A DNA stretch of 64,000 bases, taken from the NCBI GenBank assembly GCA_903855995.1, contig CAIOAN010000008.1, positions 310,001 to 374,000 on the forward strand, in the 5' to 3' direction. Each line of letters starts with the position of its first letter. Position 1 is the first letter of the stretch. The position numbers and the translations under genes were made by a program. The stretch is from an uncultured Opitutia bacterium (lineage in GTDB: Bacteria > Verrucomicrobiota > Verrucomicrobiia > Opitutales > UBA953). The notes under the pieces are model-generated. The model was not told where the DNA came from, did no database searches, and saw only the letters and a program-made list of their open reading frames with translations. Below, piece by piece: positions 7,566 through 17,507 of this stretch.

Positions 7566-10280
7566 TTATTCGGCGTCGGAGCCTGCCTCCCAAGAGTAGG
7601 TGCGCGGAAGTTCCGCGGCATCCACACCCTTGCGATCACCCTTGTGCCACCAATAGAAGATGGGGCTGGCAATGAAGATCGAGGAGAAGGTTCCGGTGAG
7701 CACGCCGTAGATGAAGACCTCGCCGTAGAGACGGACATCGCCAGCGCCGAAGGCCCAGAGGGCGACGGCGCAGAGGAAGACCGTGGAGGACGTCAGGATC
7801 GTACGGGAAAGCGTGCGGTTGATGGCGAAGTGGATCACGTCGCGCAGAGAACGCGTGGGATTGGAGCCCAGCTCCTCGCGGATTCGGTCGAAGACGACGA
7901 TCGTATCGTTCACCGAGTAACCGATGATGAGCAGGATGGCCGCGATCAGCGCCGAATTGAACTGGCCGCCGAAGAAGACGAACAACGCGATGGTCATCAG
8001 TACGTCGTGGAGCGTGGCGATCATCGCCGCGATGCCGAAGCCGGTCTCGAAGCGGAGCGACACATAGATGCCGATGCCGACGAGCGCCAGAATGACGGAC
8101 CAGATGGCGTTGCTGCGCAATTCACCGCTGACGGAACCACCGATGGCCTCACGGGAAAGCATCAGTTTCTCCGGCGTGGCACCGCGATCTTTCAGGATTT
8201 CAGGGTTCTTCTCGCTGATCGCCGCGACGATGCGGGCCACATTGGCGAATTCACCCTTGGACTTGTCCTTGGTGATTTCGGTTTCAATGCGGAGCGTGAG
8301 ATCGCCGCCACCGACAGGAGTCTGGACGGACACGGTAGTGTCAGGCAGGCCAATCGCAGTCGCCAGCTTACCAATCTTACCCGTATCGACCTTGGCGCCG
8401 GGAGCGATGGCCACCAGGGTGGACTCGCCGCCGCGGAAGTCCTTACCGAACGCTTCCTTCCCCTTGTAGGCAAGCTCACTGATGCCGAGGGCGACGATGG
8501 CCCAGGACACGATGAAAGCCACGCGAGCGAAGTTCAGGAACGGGATATCCAGGGTAGGCTTGAAGACCGGCAGGCCGAAAATGCGCGACATGATGCCGCG
8601 AGCCAAAGCCAGTTCCTGCAACCCACGACAGGTCACAAGGGTCGTGAAGAGCGTCGTGAAGATACCGATAATCAGGGTGATGCCGAAGCCGCGTACCGGC
8701 CCCGTGCCCATGAAAGCCAGAATCAGCGCGACCAACAAGTGCGTCAGATTCGCGTCGACGATAGTCCACGTGGCACGGTTGTACCCCTCGCGGAGGGACA
8801 TCGCGCGATCCTTGCCTAGGCGGGCTTCTTCACGCACGCGTTCTAGAATCAGGATATTGGCGTCGACCGCCATACCCAGCGTCAGCACGAGCGCCGCCAC
8901 GCCCGGAAGCGTGATCGTAGCGCCGAAGTAAGCCATGGCACCAAGCATCAACAGAAGGTTGAGTACCATGCCGAAAACGGCGATGAAGCCACCCCAGACG
9001 TAGAAGCCGACCATGAAGAAGATGACCAGGCCGACAGCGACTGCGGAGGCGACGACGGACTTGGACTGCGCATCCTTGGCGAGCGTCGGCCCCACGGAGG
9101 TCACGTCCTGCGTGATCAGCGGAAACTCGAGCGGGTTGTTAAGGACGTTGGCGAGATTGACAGCTTCTTCGCGCGAGAAAGAACCCGTGATTGTCGCGCC
9201 CGTGCTACGGATGGCTTCGCGGACCGTCGGAGCGGACTGGAGCTTGCCGTCGAGGACGATGGCGAGCTGACCGACGGAGCGGGAGTTGCCTTCCGCGATC
9301 TTGGCGGTGAGGTCGCCGAACTTCTTGGAACCCTCATCCGTGAACTTCATGTCCACGTAGAAGGAGATGCCATCGTCAGAGCGGCCGGAGGCGGCCTTGA
9401 TGATCTTGCCGGTGGCGTCCGCGGAATACTTGACGAAGTAGCGGTTCATGCGCACCTCGCCGGTGCGGTTGTCGACGTCGCGGAGCGTGAGCACCTCGTA
9501 GGTCGAGATCGCGGAGGAGGCGCCGAGCATCGGGTCGACGGGCAGCGAACGGAGCGCGTGCTCGCGATCGTTCTCGCCCGGGCGCTCGGTGCGGTGCACC
9601 TGGCGGAACTCGAGCTTGGCCGGCTTCTTGAGCGCGTCCATGATGTCCGGGTTGTTGGCGGCGTCTTCGCCGGGGAGCTGGACCTCGAGGGAGAGGTCGC
9701 CGACGGGGCGGAGGACCGGCTCGGCGACGCCGAACTGGTTGACGCGCTGTTCCATGACCTGGAGGGCCTGGTTGACCATCTCGGCATGGGAGACGTTGGA
9801 CTTGTCGCCCGCGGACTTCTGGCCGGATTCGGTGCCGGTGGGGTCGACCTTGAGCGTGAAGGACACCCCGCCCTGCAGGTCGAGACCGAGCTTGAGACGG
9901 CCCTGAGAGGCGACCATCAGCTGCTTGAGCACGATGCCGTTGCGCTTAGCCTGGTCAGGCTCGCGGACGATCTGGGCTTCGGTGAAGAAGAACGGACGGA
10001 AGTCGACCGGGGCGGCGCGACCACGGCCTTCGCCGATGTCACGCAAAGCCTGGAAGTAGGAGACCGACTTCTTGTCGGCCGCGACGGCGGCGTCCTTGTA
10101 ATGTTTCACACGCTCGAGGGCTTCGGCGTGGAGCTTGTCGAATTCGGGCTTCTGCGCGATGACCTGCGCGGGCACGAACTGGTCGAGAGGGATTGGAGCA
10201 ATCGGGTGGAACTCGAACCAGGCGACAGCCAGGGCGACGAGCGAAACCGCGATCTTCCAGAACCAAGTCCTGGATGTCAT
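7566..10280 (-). CDS. secDF: protein translocase SecD-SecF fusion
   Basis: The product has 904 residues and combines SecD and SecF, the membrane subunits that use the proton gradient to help preproteins through SecYEG. The SecD half has one N-terminal TM helix, the conserved GLDLQGGVSFTLKV and VQLPGEDAANN in the periplasmic domain, and a TM bundle starting near residue 420. The SecF half begins near residue 610 and carries KDFRGGESTLVA and another TM bundle with SVNDTIVVFDRIREE. A single-chain SecDF is common in PVC and Bacteroidetes genomes. It lies 30 bases downstream of yajC. Confidence 0.96.
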   Translation of the reverse strand: MTSRTWFWKIAVSLVALAVAWFEFHPIAPIPLDQFVPAQVIAQKPEFDKLHAEALERVKHYKDAAVAADKKSVSYFQALRDIGEGRGRAAPVDFRPFFFTEAQIVREPDQAKRNGIVLKQLMVASQGRLKLGLDLQGGVSFTLKVDPTGTESGQKSAGDKSNVSHAEMVNQALQVMEQRVNQFGVAEPVLRPVGDLSLEVQLPGEDAANNPDIMDALKKPAKLEFRQVHRTERPGENDREHALRSLPVDPMLGASSAISTYEVLTLRDVDNRTGEVRMNRYFVKYSADATGKIIKAASGRSDDGISFYVDMKFTDEGSKKFGDLTAKIAEGNSRSVGQLAIVLDGKLQSAPTVREAIRSTGATITGSFSREEAVNLANVLNNPLEFPLITQDVTSVGPTLAKDAQSKSVVASAVAVGLVIFFMVGFYVWGGFIAVFGMVLNLLLMLGAMAYFGATITLPGVAALVLTLGMAVDANILILERVREEARLGKDRAMSLREGYNRATWTIVDANLTHLLVALILAFMGTGPVRGFGITLIIGIFTTLFTTLVTCRGLQELALARGIMSRIFGLPVFKPTLDIPFLNFARVAFIVSWAIVALGISELAYKGKEAFGKDFRGGESTLVAIAPGAKVDTGKIGKLATAIGLPDTTVSVQTPVGGGDLTLRIETEITKDKSKGEFANVARIVAAISEKNPEILKDRGATPEKLMLSREAIGGSVSGELRSNAIWSVILALVGIGIYVSLRFETGFGIAAMIATLHDVLMTIALFVFFGGQFNSALIAAILLIIGYSVNDTIVVFDRIREELGSNPTRSLRDVIHFAINRTLSRTILTSSTVFLCAVALWAFGAGDVRLYGEVFIYGVLTGTFSSIFIASPIFYWWHKGDRKGVDAAELPRTYSWEAGSDAE

Positions 10281-10310
10281 TGTGTCAGGGTCGGTAAGGG
10301 GTGAACGAAC

Positions 10311-10661
10311 TTAGGCCTGGACGATGGCGTCGGCGTCCTTGCCCATGATGGCGGACTTATGGACGGTCATGCGGCCGGAATCGAGTTCGATGGTCACGCG
10401 GTCATCCTTCATGGAGACGACGCGGCCGTAGATGCCGCCAGCAGCCAGCACCTTATCGCCCACGGCGAGGTCAGACTGGAGCTTTTCGAGCTCCTTCTGG
10501 CGCTTACGCTGGGGAGCGAAGAGCAGGAAGTACATGCCCACGAAAAGGAGGGCGTACATGGCCAGGATGGACCAGCCACCGCTTTGCTGATCTCCCGTGG
10601 CTCCGGCACCAGCCTGAGCCTGTGCAAGTCCTTGATTAGTAACAGTTTGGATGATATTCAT
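10311..10661 (-). CDS. yajC: preprotein translocase subunit YajC
   Basis: YajC is a small single-span membrane protein of the SecDF-YajC accessory complex. The 116-residue product has an N-terminal Gln/Ala/Gly-rich region, one TM segment (WSILAMYALLFVGMYFLLF) and the typical cytoplasmic stretch APQRKRQKELEKLQ followed by GDKVLAAGGIYGRV. It is the first gene of the run into secDF and recJ. The leader before the ATG (CCAAACAATACGAACA) has no Shine-Dalgarno motif. Confidence 0.95.
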   Translation of the reverse strand: MNIIQTVTNQGLAQAQAGAGATGDQQSGGWSILAMYALLFVGMYFLLFAPQRKRQKELEKLQSDLAVGDKVLAAGGIYGRVVSMKDDRVTIELDSGRMTVHKSAIMGKDADAIVQA

Positions 10662-10793
10662 TGTTCGTATTGTTTGGAAATAGGGAAAGGGGAAAGTCTG
10701 GAAATGCGATTTAAGGGCAAAAAAGCAAGCCCCAGCATGTCCCGATTGGCTTTGATTAGCCCGGCAGACCTGCCAGTGTGAATAACTCTATTC

Positions 10794-12830
10794 ATGAGCA
10801 AACCTTCCCAGGAGTCAGACAAAGGCTCCGTCCCCGTGAAACCGCTGACCATGGCTGCCGCCGTCGCAGCACTCGGGGTGGTCTTCGGGGATATCGGCAC
10901 CAGCCCGCTCTACGCGTTCCGAGAGTGCCTGCGTAACGGCCTGCAGGCCCACGCCAGCGTGGAGCAGGTCGTCGTCCCCGCCCTGTCCATGATCATCTGG
11001 TCGCTGACCTGCGTCGTGACCATCAAGTATGTGCTTTTCATGATGGAAGCCAATGACGACGGGGAAGGCGGCATCATGACCCTCGTTTCGCTGGCCTCCG
11101 ACAAGGACGGCTCGGAGCCGAAGAAGCGCAAGCATCGCAACGCCCTAGTCATGCTCGGCGTCTTTGGCACCGCGCTACTCTTCGGCGACGGGGTCATCAC
11201 GCCGGCCATCTCCGTGCTTTCTGCGCTGGAAGGCGTCAAGGAAGCCAATGAAACCCTGCACGGGCCGCTCACCAACAACTTCCTCACCTACTTCGTGCCC
11301 GCCGCCGCGGTCTCGATCCTCGTCGGCATCTTCTGGCTGCAGAAACGCGGCTCCGGGAAAGTCGGCATGTACTTCGGACCCATCACTCTGATCTGGTTCG
11401 GCTGCATCGCCGCCACGGGACTCAGCTCACTCTACGACAACAGCCTGCAGCTCTCCGCCGTGCTCTCCGCCTTCAACCCTCTCCAGGCGATCATCTTCAT
11501 GCTAGATAGCCCTGGCCTCGGCATGGTCGTGCTCGGCGCCGTCTTCCTTTCCGTCACGGGCGCCGAAGCCCTCTATGCCGACATGGGGCATTTCGGCCAA
11601 AAACCCATCCGCGCGGGGTGGTACTTCATCGTCTTCCCGGCGCTCATCCTGAACTACCTCGGCCAAGGCGCGTGGGCGCTCGCCCATCCTGATATGATGC
11701 AGCACGCGGGCTACAACCCGTTCTTCAACATGGCGCCTGCGATGGTCTGGATTCAAGTCCCGCTGGTCGTCATCGCCACGCTGGCCGCAATCATCGCGTC
11801 GCAGGCCCTGATCGCCGGCGCTTTCTCCACCACCATGCAGGCCGTGGTACTCAACTACCTGCCACGGATGCGCATGGAATTCACCTCCGACGAGGAGTCG
11901 GGCCAAATTTACATCCCGATCATCAACTGGCTGCTCATGATCGGCTCCATCTTCCTGGTGCTGCAATATAAGTCGTCCGAAAATCTCGCCAGCGCCTACG
12001 GCATCGCGGTCAGCCTGACGATGCTGGTGACAACGATCCTCTACGGACAGTTCCTGCATCGGCGCTTCAAATTCCCCGTTGTCACGGCCTACCTGTTCGT
12101 CGCCCCGGTCATCCTGATGGAAGTGCTGTTCGTCGGCGGTAACGCTCCGAAGATCTTCGAGAGCGGCTGGCTCCCCCTCGCCGCCGGCATGCTGATGTAT
12201 TACATCATGTCGGTCTGGAACAAGGGACGCATCGCGATGCGCGAGAAACTCGCCGAAACGGAATCCAGCGATGACTTCAAGCTCTTCTTGGACAGCGTCG
12301 AGGACCGGTTCATGGCCGGCAAACTCAGCCGCGTCCGCGGCACCGCCATCTATCTGGCCGGCTCCACGAAATCCGTGCCGATGGCCTTGGCGCACAATCT
12401 CAAGCACAACAAATCGCTGCACGACCATATCATCATCGTGACGCTCATCGTTGATGAAGACCGTGCGATTGTGAGCAGGGAACAGCGCGTAGAGTTCGAC
12501 TCGTTGCACGCCAACTTCTGCAAGCTCGAGGACCGCGCCGAATTCCCTGTAGTCATGCGCGTAATCGGTCGCTTCGGTTTCCGCGAGAAGCAGGATATCT
12601 TCCCGGTACTCGAAGCCGCCTACGCCGAACTGGGTATCAAGCCCAACCCAATGGAGACGACCTACTTCCTCAGCCGCGAGACAATCGTGCGCGCGACGAC
12701 CAGCTTCTCCCTCAACGCCGTGCAGGAAAAGCTTTTCGAAGTACTGAATCGCAACGCTCTTTCCGCCACCGCCTACTTTAATCTGCCGCCGGGCCGAGTC
12801 GTCGAACTGGGCATGCAGGTCGAGCTGTAA
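10794..12830 (+). CDS. kup: KUP-family potassium uptake protein
   Basis: KUP/HAK transporters take up K+ with protons through 12 membrane helices. The 678-residue product has the family hallmarks GVVFGDIGTSPLYAFRE near residue 25, GDGVITPAISVLSA, and GAEALYADMGHFG. A C-terminal cytoplasmic domain of about 200 residues follows, with ETTYFLSRETI near the end. The length matches the family. It is divergent from yajC (132-base spacer), transcribed alone, and converges on a lipoprotein gene 7 bases away. Confidence 0.95.
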   Translation: MSKPSQESDKGSVPVKPLTMAAAVAALGVVFGDIGTSPLYAFRECLRNGLQAHASVEQVVVPALSMIIWSLTCVVTIKYVLFMMEANDDGEGGIMTLVSLASDKDGSEPKKRKHRNALVMLGVFGTALLFGDGVITPAISVLSALEGVKEANETLHGPLTNNFLTYFVPAAAVSILVGIFWLQKRGSGKVGMYFGPITLIWFGCIAATGLSSLYDNSLQLSAVLSAFNPLQAIIFMLDSPGLGMVVLGAVFLSVTGAEALYADMGHFGQKPIRAGWYFIVFPALILNYLGQGAWALAHPDMMQHAGYNPFFNMAPAMVWIQVPLVVIATLAAIIASQALIAGAFSTTMQAVVLNYLPRMRMEFTSDEESGQIYIPIINWLLMIGSIFLVLQYKSSENLASAYGIAVSLTMLVTTILYGQFLHRRFKFPVVTAYLFVAPVILMEVLFVGGNAPKIFESGWLPLAAGMLMYYIMSVWNKGRIAMREKLAETESSDDFKLFLDSVEDRFMAGKLSRVRGTAIYLAGSTKSVPMALAHNLKHNKSLHDHIIIVTLIVDEDRAIVSREQRVEFDSLHANFCKLEDRAEFPVVMRVIGRFGFREKQDIFPVLEAAYAELGIKPNPMETTYFLSRETIVRATTSFSLNAVQEKLFEVLNRNALSATAYFNLPPGRVVELGMQVEL

Positions 12831-12837
12831 GCAACGG

Positions 12838-13359
12838 TCAGTGCGGCGACTCGATCTTAAAGACGAACGCCTGCTTACAGGGGTGATTCTCCTCGTCCGC
12901 CATCTCGCGCGGGGTCGTGATCACAAAGGCGTCTCCCAGCTGCGCGGCCGGGAGAATATCCGGCCAACCGAGCATCGTCACCACCGAGCCGGCGACGGGG
13001 CGTAAGGCCTTCGTGCGCACCTGGGGGCCTGGCCAACCATAGGCTATCAGGTAAGTAATCCTGCCGTCACGCGTGTGCGTGAAACGAAAAACCCCCTCGG
13101 CCGAGGGCACCATCGGCACCACCCCGACGACGGCCTCCCCATTGACGTCCAACCACTCCTCGACATAGATGAACTGGGCCGCCGCGGCTTCGTCGGTCGG
13201 GGTGACATTCTGATATTGACCCTCGGGCACACGACCCCGGACGGCATCTTCAATCAATTCGGCCAAGGCTTCCTCGGGGGAAATCGGCTTACTAACGCAA
13301 CTGGACAGCAAGCCAGCCACGAGAAGAAACCAGGCTGCAGAGAGACGAGCAGCCATCAC
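12838..13359 (-). CDS. predicted lipoprotein of unknown function
   Basis: The 173-residue product starts with a hydrophobic signal ending in a lipobox, GLLSSC, with Cys21 as the likely lipidated residue. The mature part has no family I recognise. It contains FIYVEEWLDVNGEAVVGV and TRDGRITYLIAYGWPG, which read like an alternating beta-strand domain. It lies 8 bases after carA on the same strand and may be co-transcribed with it. Confidence 0.75.
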   Translation of the reverse strand: MMAARLSAAWFLLVAGLLSSCVSKPISPEEALAELIEDAVRGRVPEGQYQNVTPTDEAAAAQFIYVEEWLDVNGEAVVGVVPMVPSAEGVFRFTHTRDGRITYLIAYGWPGPQVRTKALRPVAGSVVTMLGWPDILPAAQLGDAFVITTPREMADEENHPCKQAFVFKIESPH

Positions 13360-13367
13360 GGTCAGGC

Positions 13368-14525
13368 CTATTTGGCGGCCTTGCTCTTGGCGATCAGCTC
13401 ATAAAAGCGATCGAAGAGCACATCGGCGTCGTTCGGACCCGGACCAGCCTCAGGGTGATACTGGACGGAGAAGACCGGTTTATCCTTCAGGCGGAGTCCG
13501 GAGACGGTGTTGTCGTTCAAGTTAACCTCGGTGACGACGGCGCCACAGCGCTCGAGATCCTCGCGGTTCGAAGCGAAGCCGTGATTCTGGGCGGTGATGG
13601 AGACACGGCCTTCTTCCGTATTCTTGACCGGCTGATTCCCGCCACGGTGGCCGAACTTTAACTTGTAGGTCGAGGCGCCGATGGCGTGCGTGATAATCTG
13701 ATGTCCGAGGCAGATGCCGAAGACCGGGTAGGTCTTGATGAGGTCGGCCACGGCTTCGTGGGCATACTTCAGGGCGGCGGGGTCGCCGGGTCCATTCGAA
13801 AGGAAGACGCCGTCGGGGTTGAAGGCGCGGATTTCGGAGGCCGGGGTGCGGGCCGGAAAGACGTGCACATCGAAGCCGGAGGCGACGAGGCGACGGAAGA
13901 TCGAGGTCTTGGCGCCGAAGTCGTAAGCCGCGATGCGGTACTTCTTGGCGCGGGCCTTGGGCTTGTTGAGGTTGGTTCCCGGGACGGTGAAGGCCTCGCA
14001 GTCACCAGCGATGGCGTTGTAATGGTAAGGCGCCTTGCAGGTGACGTCCTTGACGAAGTCAGCACCAACGGTGCCAGTCCAGGCGCGGGCGCGCTTGAGG
14101 GCTTCCTCGTCGGTGATGCCTTCGGTGGAAAGACAGGCTTTCATGACACCGGCCGAGCGCAGTTTCTTGGTCAGCGAGCGGGTATCGAGGCCTTCAATGC
14201 CGGGGATGCCATACTTCGCGAGCCAGGTACTCAGGTCGGTCGTAGCGCGCCAGTTGGAGACGATGGGCGAAAGTTCGCGCACGACAAAACCGGCGACGTG
14301 CGGACGCGCGGATTCGAAGTCGTCCTCGTTGACGCCGTAGTTACCGATCTGCGGGGTCGTCATGGTGACGATTTGGCCGAAGTAGGAAGGGTCCGTGAGG
14401 ATCTCCTGGTAGCCGGTCATGCTCGTGTTGAACACGACTTCGCCGCAGAGGGTGGCCGAAGCTCCGAACGCCCTGCCCCGAAGAATGGTTCCATCTTCAA
14501 GAGCGAGCACGGCAGGTCGGTTCAT
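13368..14525 (-). CDS. carA: carbamoyl-phosphate synthase small subunit
   Basis: CarA hydrolyses glutamine to supply ammonia to CarB for carbamoyl phosphate, the precursor of arginine and pyrimidines. The 385-residue product has the CarA N-terminal domain ([20 protein letters not shown]) and a class I glutamine amidotransferase domain. That domain shows the nucleophile motif [13 protein letters not shown] and the His-Glu pair in [13 protein letters not shown]. The frame is open upstream, but [12 protein letters not shown] at 14525 is the family-typical start. carB is not in the window. The gene follows queE after about 110 bases. Confidence 0.95.
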   Translation of the reverse strand: MNRPAVLALEDGTILRGRAFGASATLCGEVVFNTSMTGYQEILTDPSYFGQIVTMTTPQIGNYGVNEDDFESARPHVAGFVVRELSPIVSNWRATTDLSTWLAKYGIPGIEGLDTRSLTKKLRSAGVMKACLSTEGITDEEALKRARAWTGTVGADFVKDVTCKAPYHYNAIAGDCEAFTVPGTNLNKPKARAKKYRIAAYDFGAKTSIFRRLVASGFDVHVFPARTPASEIRAFNPDGVFLSNGPGDPAALKYAHEAVADLIKTYPVFGICLGHQIITHAIGASTYKLKFGHRGGNQPVKNTEEGRVSITAQNHGFASNREDLERCGAVVTEVNLNDNTVSGLRLKDKPVFSVQYHPEAGPGPNDADVLFDRFYELIAKSKAAK

Positions 14526-14637
14526 GAGGTCGTTTTGAATGAGGGTTCCGCCCCCGAGTGAAGCAAAAAAAGTTCCCATTCGAAGATAGTGCCGAACCCG
14601 AGGTCCAGCATGAGACCGACGAGCATCGCCGACCTGC

Positions 14638-15321
14638 TCAGAAACCCTTGGCAACGTCGCCGCCCAAGGGCGCCGGCGGGCGGGCCCGAGCGTCCAGACT
14701 ATCGGCCGAATAGGGCTTATGGACCTGCCAACCTGCCCGATACGGGGCACCCCCCTGCTTCACCTGCTCGGTAATGGTCCGCAATACGGCCGGATCAGCC
14801 CGACGCGACCATTCCGGGTGGAGCCAGACGTTCGGGCTAAGCCACTTGCCGCCCACGGCGTCGGTCCAGCGGGTAATGCTATCTGGGGCCTCGACGATGA
14901 GTTTAACCTCGTCCGCCCGAGCCAAGGATTCAGCCAAGGGCGGCTTAGCCCACTTGGGGCTGACGGTCACCCAGGCGAAGCCTGAGGCGATCGGGTAGGC
15001 CCCGCAGGTCTCGAGGTGGACCTTGAGACCGATCGAGGCCATGGAGGCCAGCAGAAGGGTCAGGTCATGGATGCAGGGCTCGCCTCCGGTCAGGACGACG
15101 AATTCCGGGCGGGCGGCGGCGGCCTCTTCGGCCAGCTCGGCGGCCGAGGCCTTGCGGACCTGCTTGGGGACGAACTGCGGATGCCAGGTGGACGCGGAAT
15201 CGCACCAAGTGCACTTCACCGGGCAACCCTGCAGGCGGATAAAGAAGGCCTTGCGACCAAGATGCACCCCCTCCCCTTGCCAACTGAGGAACGTCTCATT
15301 GACGGGGTAGAGCTCAGCCAT
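14638..15321 (-). CDS. queE: 7-carboxy-7-deazaguanine synthase QueE (radical SAM)
   Basis: QueE converts 6-carboxy-tetrahydropterin to 7-carboxy-7-deazaguanine in the preQ0/queuosine pathway. The 227-residue product has [17 protein letters not shown] and then the radical-SAM cluster motif [11 protein letters not shown], with Cys33, Cys37 and Cys40 in CxxxCxxC spacing. The glycine motif [12 protein letters not shown] follows. The start lies 2 bases after the queD stop, so queC, queD and queE form one transcription unit. Confidence 0.94.
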   Translation of the reverse strand: MAELYPVNETFLSWQGEGVHLGRKAFFIRLQGCPVKCTWCDSASTWHPQFVPKQVRKASAAELAEEAAAARPEFVVLTGGEPCIHDLTLLLASMASIGLKVHLETCGAYPIASGFAWVTVSPKWAKPPLAESLARADEVKLIVEAPDSITRWTDAVGGKWLSPNVWLHPEWSRRADPAVLRTITEQVKQGGAPYRAGWQVHKPYSADSLDARARPPAPLGGDVAKGF

Positions 15322-15323
15322 GG

Positions 15324-15758
15324 TCAGGCCTTCGGCTGGTAGCTCGCCTTGTTCTTGGTGTCTTCGTGCAGAATGATCTGCCGGACCCAGGCACGACCGC
15401 CGGTCTCCTTGCGCACCATCGGGTCAAAGGTTTCGAAGAGGAACTGCGCGATGCCTTCGGTGGAGACTGAGTCGATGACGAGCGGACGGAAAAGTTTCGG
15501 GTAATCTTTGAGGAGCTGCTGGCGGATCGGGTCTTCCTTGGCGAAGAGGCAGGCGTGATCGAGGTAATCCGCGATCCAGGTCTTCAGGAAGCCGAGGCCG
15601 CCAAAGTCCACGACGAAGCCGCGCTCGTCGAGTTTTTCGCAACCGAACTCAATCTCGATACCCCAGTTGTGGCCGTGCAGGAACGAGCAATGCCCGTCGT
15701 GCCGGTGCTGCCGGTGGGCGAACGGGATGTCGCGATAGGTCTTGCTGCAGGTGAACAT
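15324..15758 (-). CDS. queD: 6-carboxytetrahydropterin synthase QueD
   Basis: QueD makes 6-carboxy-5,6,7,8-tetrahydropterin from dihydroneopterin triphosphate. The 144-residue product (MFTCSKTYRD at 15758; the longer open frame adds an atypical leader) carries FAHRQHRHDGHCSFLHGHNW. This gives the zinc histidines and the catalytic Cys, and LHEDTKNKASYQ near the end supplies the conserved acidic residue. It lies between queC and queE. No folE or queF is in the window. Confidence 0.92.
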   Translation of the reverse strand: MFTCSKTYRDIPFAHRQHRHDGHCSFLHGHNWGIEIEFGCEKLDERGFVVDFGGLGFLKTWIADYLDHACLFAKEDPIRQQLLKDYPKLFRPLVIDSVSTEGIAQFLFETFDPMVRKETGGRAWVRQIILHEDTKNKASYQPKA

Positions 15759-15847
15759 GCGGTCTGCCCTCGAAATAGAGGACTGCCCCCGCGAGTCGCA
15801 AGGCACAACCGAACCTAACCGGCCCGCAAAACAGCGAAATGCCGGAA

Positions 15848-16507
15848 TCAGGCCCGATAAACCGTCGGATCCTGCACGCCCGCGCGCACGAAGGCCTCCT
15901 TACGCTCCACACAGGTGCCGCACTTACCGCAATGCTTGTCGCCGCCAACATAGCAGGACCAAGTCAGCGCAAACGGAACGCCGAGCTCGACGCCGCGCTT
16001 CACGATGGTGGTCTTATCCATGCCCACGAACGGGCGCTCAAGCGAGACCTCATGCCAATCGGCAAGGCGGATGGCCTTGTCCAAGGCGTCCGCGAAGGCC
16101 GGACGGCAATCGGGATAGATGGCATGGTCGCCGCCGTGCGCGCCATAGGCGACCGACGTGGCCTTGAGCGACATCGCCCAGGCAGCGGCGGTCGCGATGA
16201 GCAGCATATTGCGATTGGGCACGACGGTCGCCTTCATGCTGACCTCTTCGTAGTGCCCCTCGGGTACATCGATATGAGTGTCCGTGAGAGCATTGGCGCC
16301 GAAGAGCGGCGTGAGACCTCGCAAATCAGCGACCCGATGGGCCACCTTATAATGCGCGCAGATTTCAGCGGCGGCCACGAGTTCGCGCCGATGTCGCTGG
16401 CCGTAGTCGACCGAAAGCGCATGCACCTCCCTGCCCTCGGCCAACAGGTGGGCCAGGAGCACGGTGGAATCCATCCCGCCGGAATGAATGATGACGGTGC
16501 GCTTCAT
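15848..16507 (-). CDS. queC: 7-cyano-7-deazaguanine synthase QueC
   Basis: QueC is the ATP-dependent enzyme that turns 7-carboxy-7-deazaguanine into preQ0. The 219-residue product begins [18 protein letters not shown], with the PP-loop motif SGGMDS at residues 9-14. It ends with a zinc-binding Cys cluster ([19 protein letters not shown]). The start at 16507 puts the PP-loop where it normally sits. The gene follows ybeY after about 40 bases and leads into queD. Confidence 0.95.
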   Translation of the reverse strand: MKRTVIIHSGGMDSTVLLAHLLAEGREVHALSVDYGQRHRRELVAAAEICAHYKVAHRVADLRGLTPLFGANALTDTHIDVPEGHYEEVSMKATVVPNRNMLLIATAAAWAMSLKATSVAYGAHGGDHAIYPDCRPAFADALDKAIRLADWHEVSLERPFVGMDKTTIVKRGVELGVPFALTWSCYVGGDKHCGKCGTCVERKEAFVRAGVQDPTVYRA

Positions 16508-16550
16508 CCTGCGGGGAAATTGGGCGGCCGCGGGGCCAAGGGCGAGCAAC

Positions 16551-17012
16551 TTAATTACGTACAGAGAGTTTCACGCGAAACTTATCTAGGTGCGAGACCG
16601 CCACCGCCTCGCCCACGCGCATCGCGACGGACTCCTGCTTATTGTGGTCGCGCAGGCCCGCAAGATGCAGCCAGCCGTGCGCGACATAAAGCCGCAGTTC
16701 GGTCGCCAGCGTCACGCCGTGCTCCTTGGCCGCACGGCGGGCCTGATCGATGTTCACACAGATCTCCCCGGCGAAAGGCTCGCCGGGATGATCCTCTCCA
16801 ACGAACGTGATGACATCCGTCACCGTAGGGTCGCCGAGAAAATCATCGTGCAATTTAGCCGTTTCCTTGTCGCCGAGAAAGGCCACGGACAACGAACCCT
16901 CGGGACAACGGTAGCCCCGAAGTTTATCCAAAGCGTGCACGACACGAATGACGGACACCGCGGAGACCTTGGTCTTCGCATGGCGGACAGAAACTTCGAC
17001 GATGCGACTCAT
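16551..17012 (-). CDS. ybeY: endoribonuclease YbeY (rRNA maturation)
   Basis: YbeY is a zinc-dependent RNase involved in 16S rRNA 3'-end maturation and ribosome quality control. The 153-residue product has the family motif [12 protein letters not shown], with three His ligands, and the preceding [10 protein letters not shown] and [10 protein letters not shown]. The ATG at 17012 overlaps the stop of the HIT-protein gene. The product ends just upstream of queC. Two extra residues within the metal loop (GLRDH rather than GxDH) look like small family variation. Confidence 0.88.
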   Translation of the reverse strand: MSRIVEVSVRHAKTKVSAVSVIRVVHALDKLRGYRCPEGSLSVAFLGDKETAKLHDDFLGDPTVTDVITFVGEDHPGEPFAGEICVNIDQARRAAKEHGVTLATELRLYVAHGWLHLAGLRDHNKQESVAMRVGEAVAVSHLDKFRVKLSVRN

Positions 17013-17503
17013 TCTTGGGCGGCGAACACGGGTTGCAGCCGCACCCACAGGTCGGCCAAAGCCTGCGGCAAGACGCGGGTATCCGCGATCACCGGCATGA
17101 AATTATGATCACCGTCCCAGCGTGGCACGACGTGAAAGTGCAGGTGCGTCGGGATACCCGCACCGGCGGCCTTGCCGAGATTCAGGCCCATGTTGAAACC
17201 GGCCGGGCTCATCACCTCCTGCAACACCGCCTGACAGCGCACGAGCAGGTCCATCATCTCCGCCCGCTCGGCCGCAGTGAGGTCCGCCAGTTCGCCGACC
17301 TCGCGATTGGGCAGCACCATCAAGTGACCAGGATTATAAGGTGAATTATTGAGGATGACGAAGCAGTGAGCGCCGCGGTGCAGAATCAGATTCGCCTGAT
17401 CATCGTTGGCGGCGAGCAAGGCGGCAAAGGGGCTGCCCGCACCCGGGACCTTGCGAGACTGAATATATTGAATCCGCCAATGGGGATGGAGCTGTTCGGA
17501 CAT
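17009..17503 (-). CDS. HIT-domain protein, Ap4A phosphorylase-like
   Basis: HIT proteins are nucleotide hydrolases or transferases acting on compounds such as Ap4A. The 164-residue product has NNSPYNPGHLMVLPNREV and the histidine triad THLHFHVVPRW (His120, His122, His124). The YNPGH segment with HxHxHVVPR is typical of the branch annotated as ATP adenylyltransferase/Ap4A phosphorylase; the substrate cannot be fixed from sequence. It sits between galE (4 bases upstream) and ybeY (overlapping). Confidence 0.88.
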   Translation of the reverse strand: MSEQLHPHWRIQYIQSRKVPGAGSPFAALLAANDDQANLILHRGAHCFVILNNSPYNPGHLMVLPNREVGELADLTAAERAEMMDLLVRCQAVLQEVMSPAGFNMGLNLGKAAGAGIPTHLHFHVVPRWDGDHNFMPVIADTRVLPQALADLWVRLQPVFAAQE

Positions 17504-17507
17504 GGGT

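Noticed and set aside
10662-10793. Possible riboswitch (for example c-di-AMP type) upstream of kup
   Set aside because: The spacer to yajC is only 132 bases and shows no recognisable conserved core or terminator hairpin.
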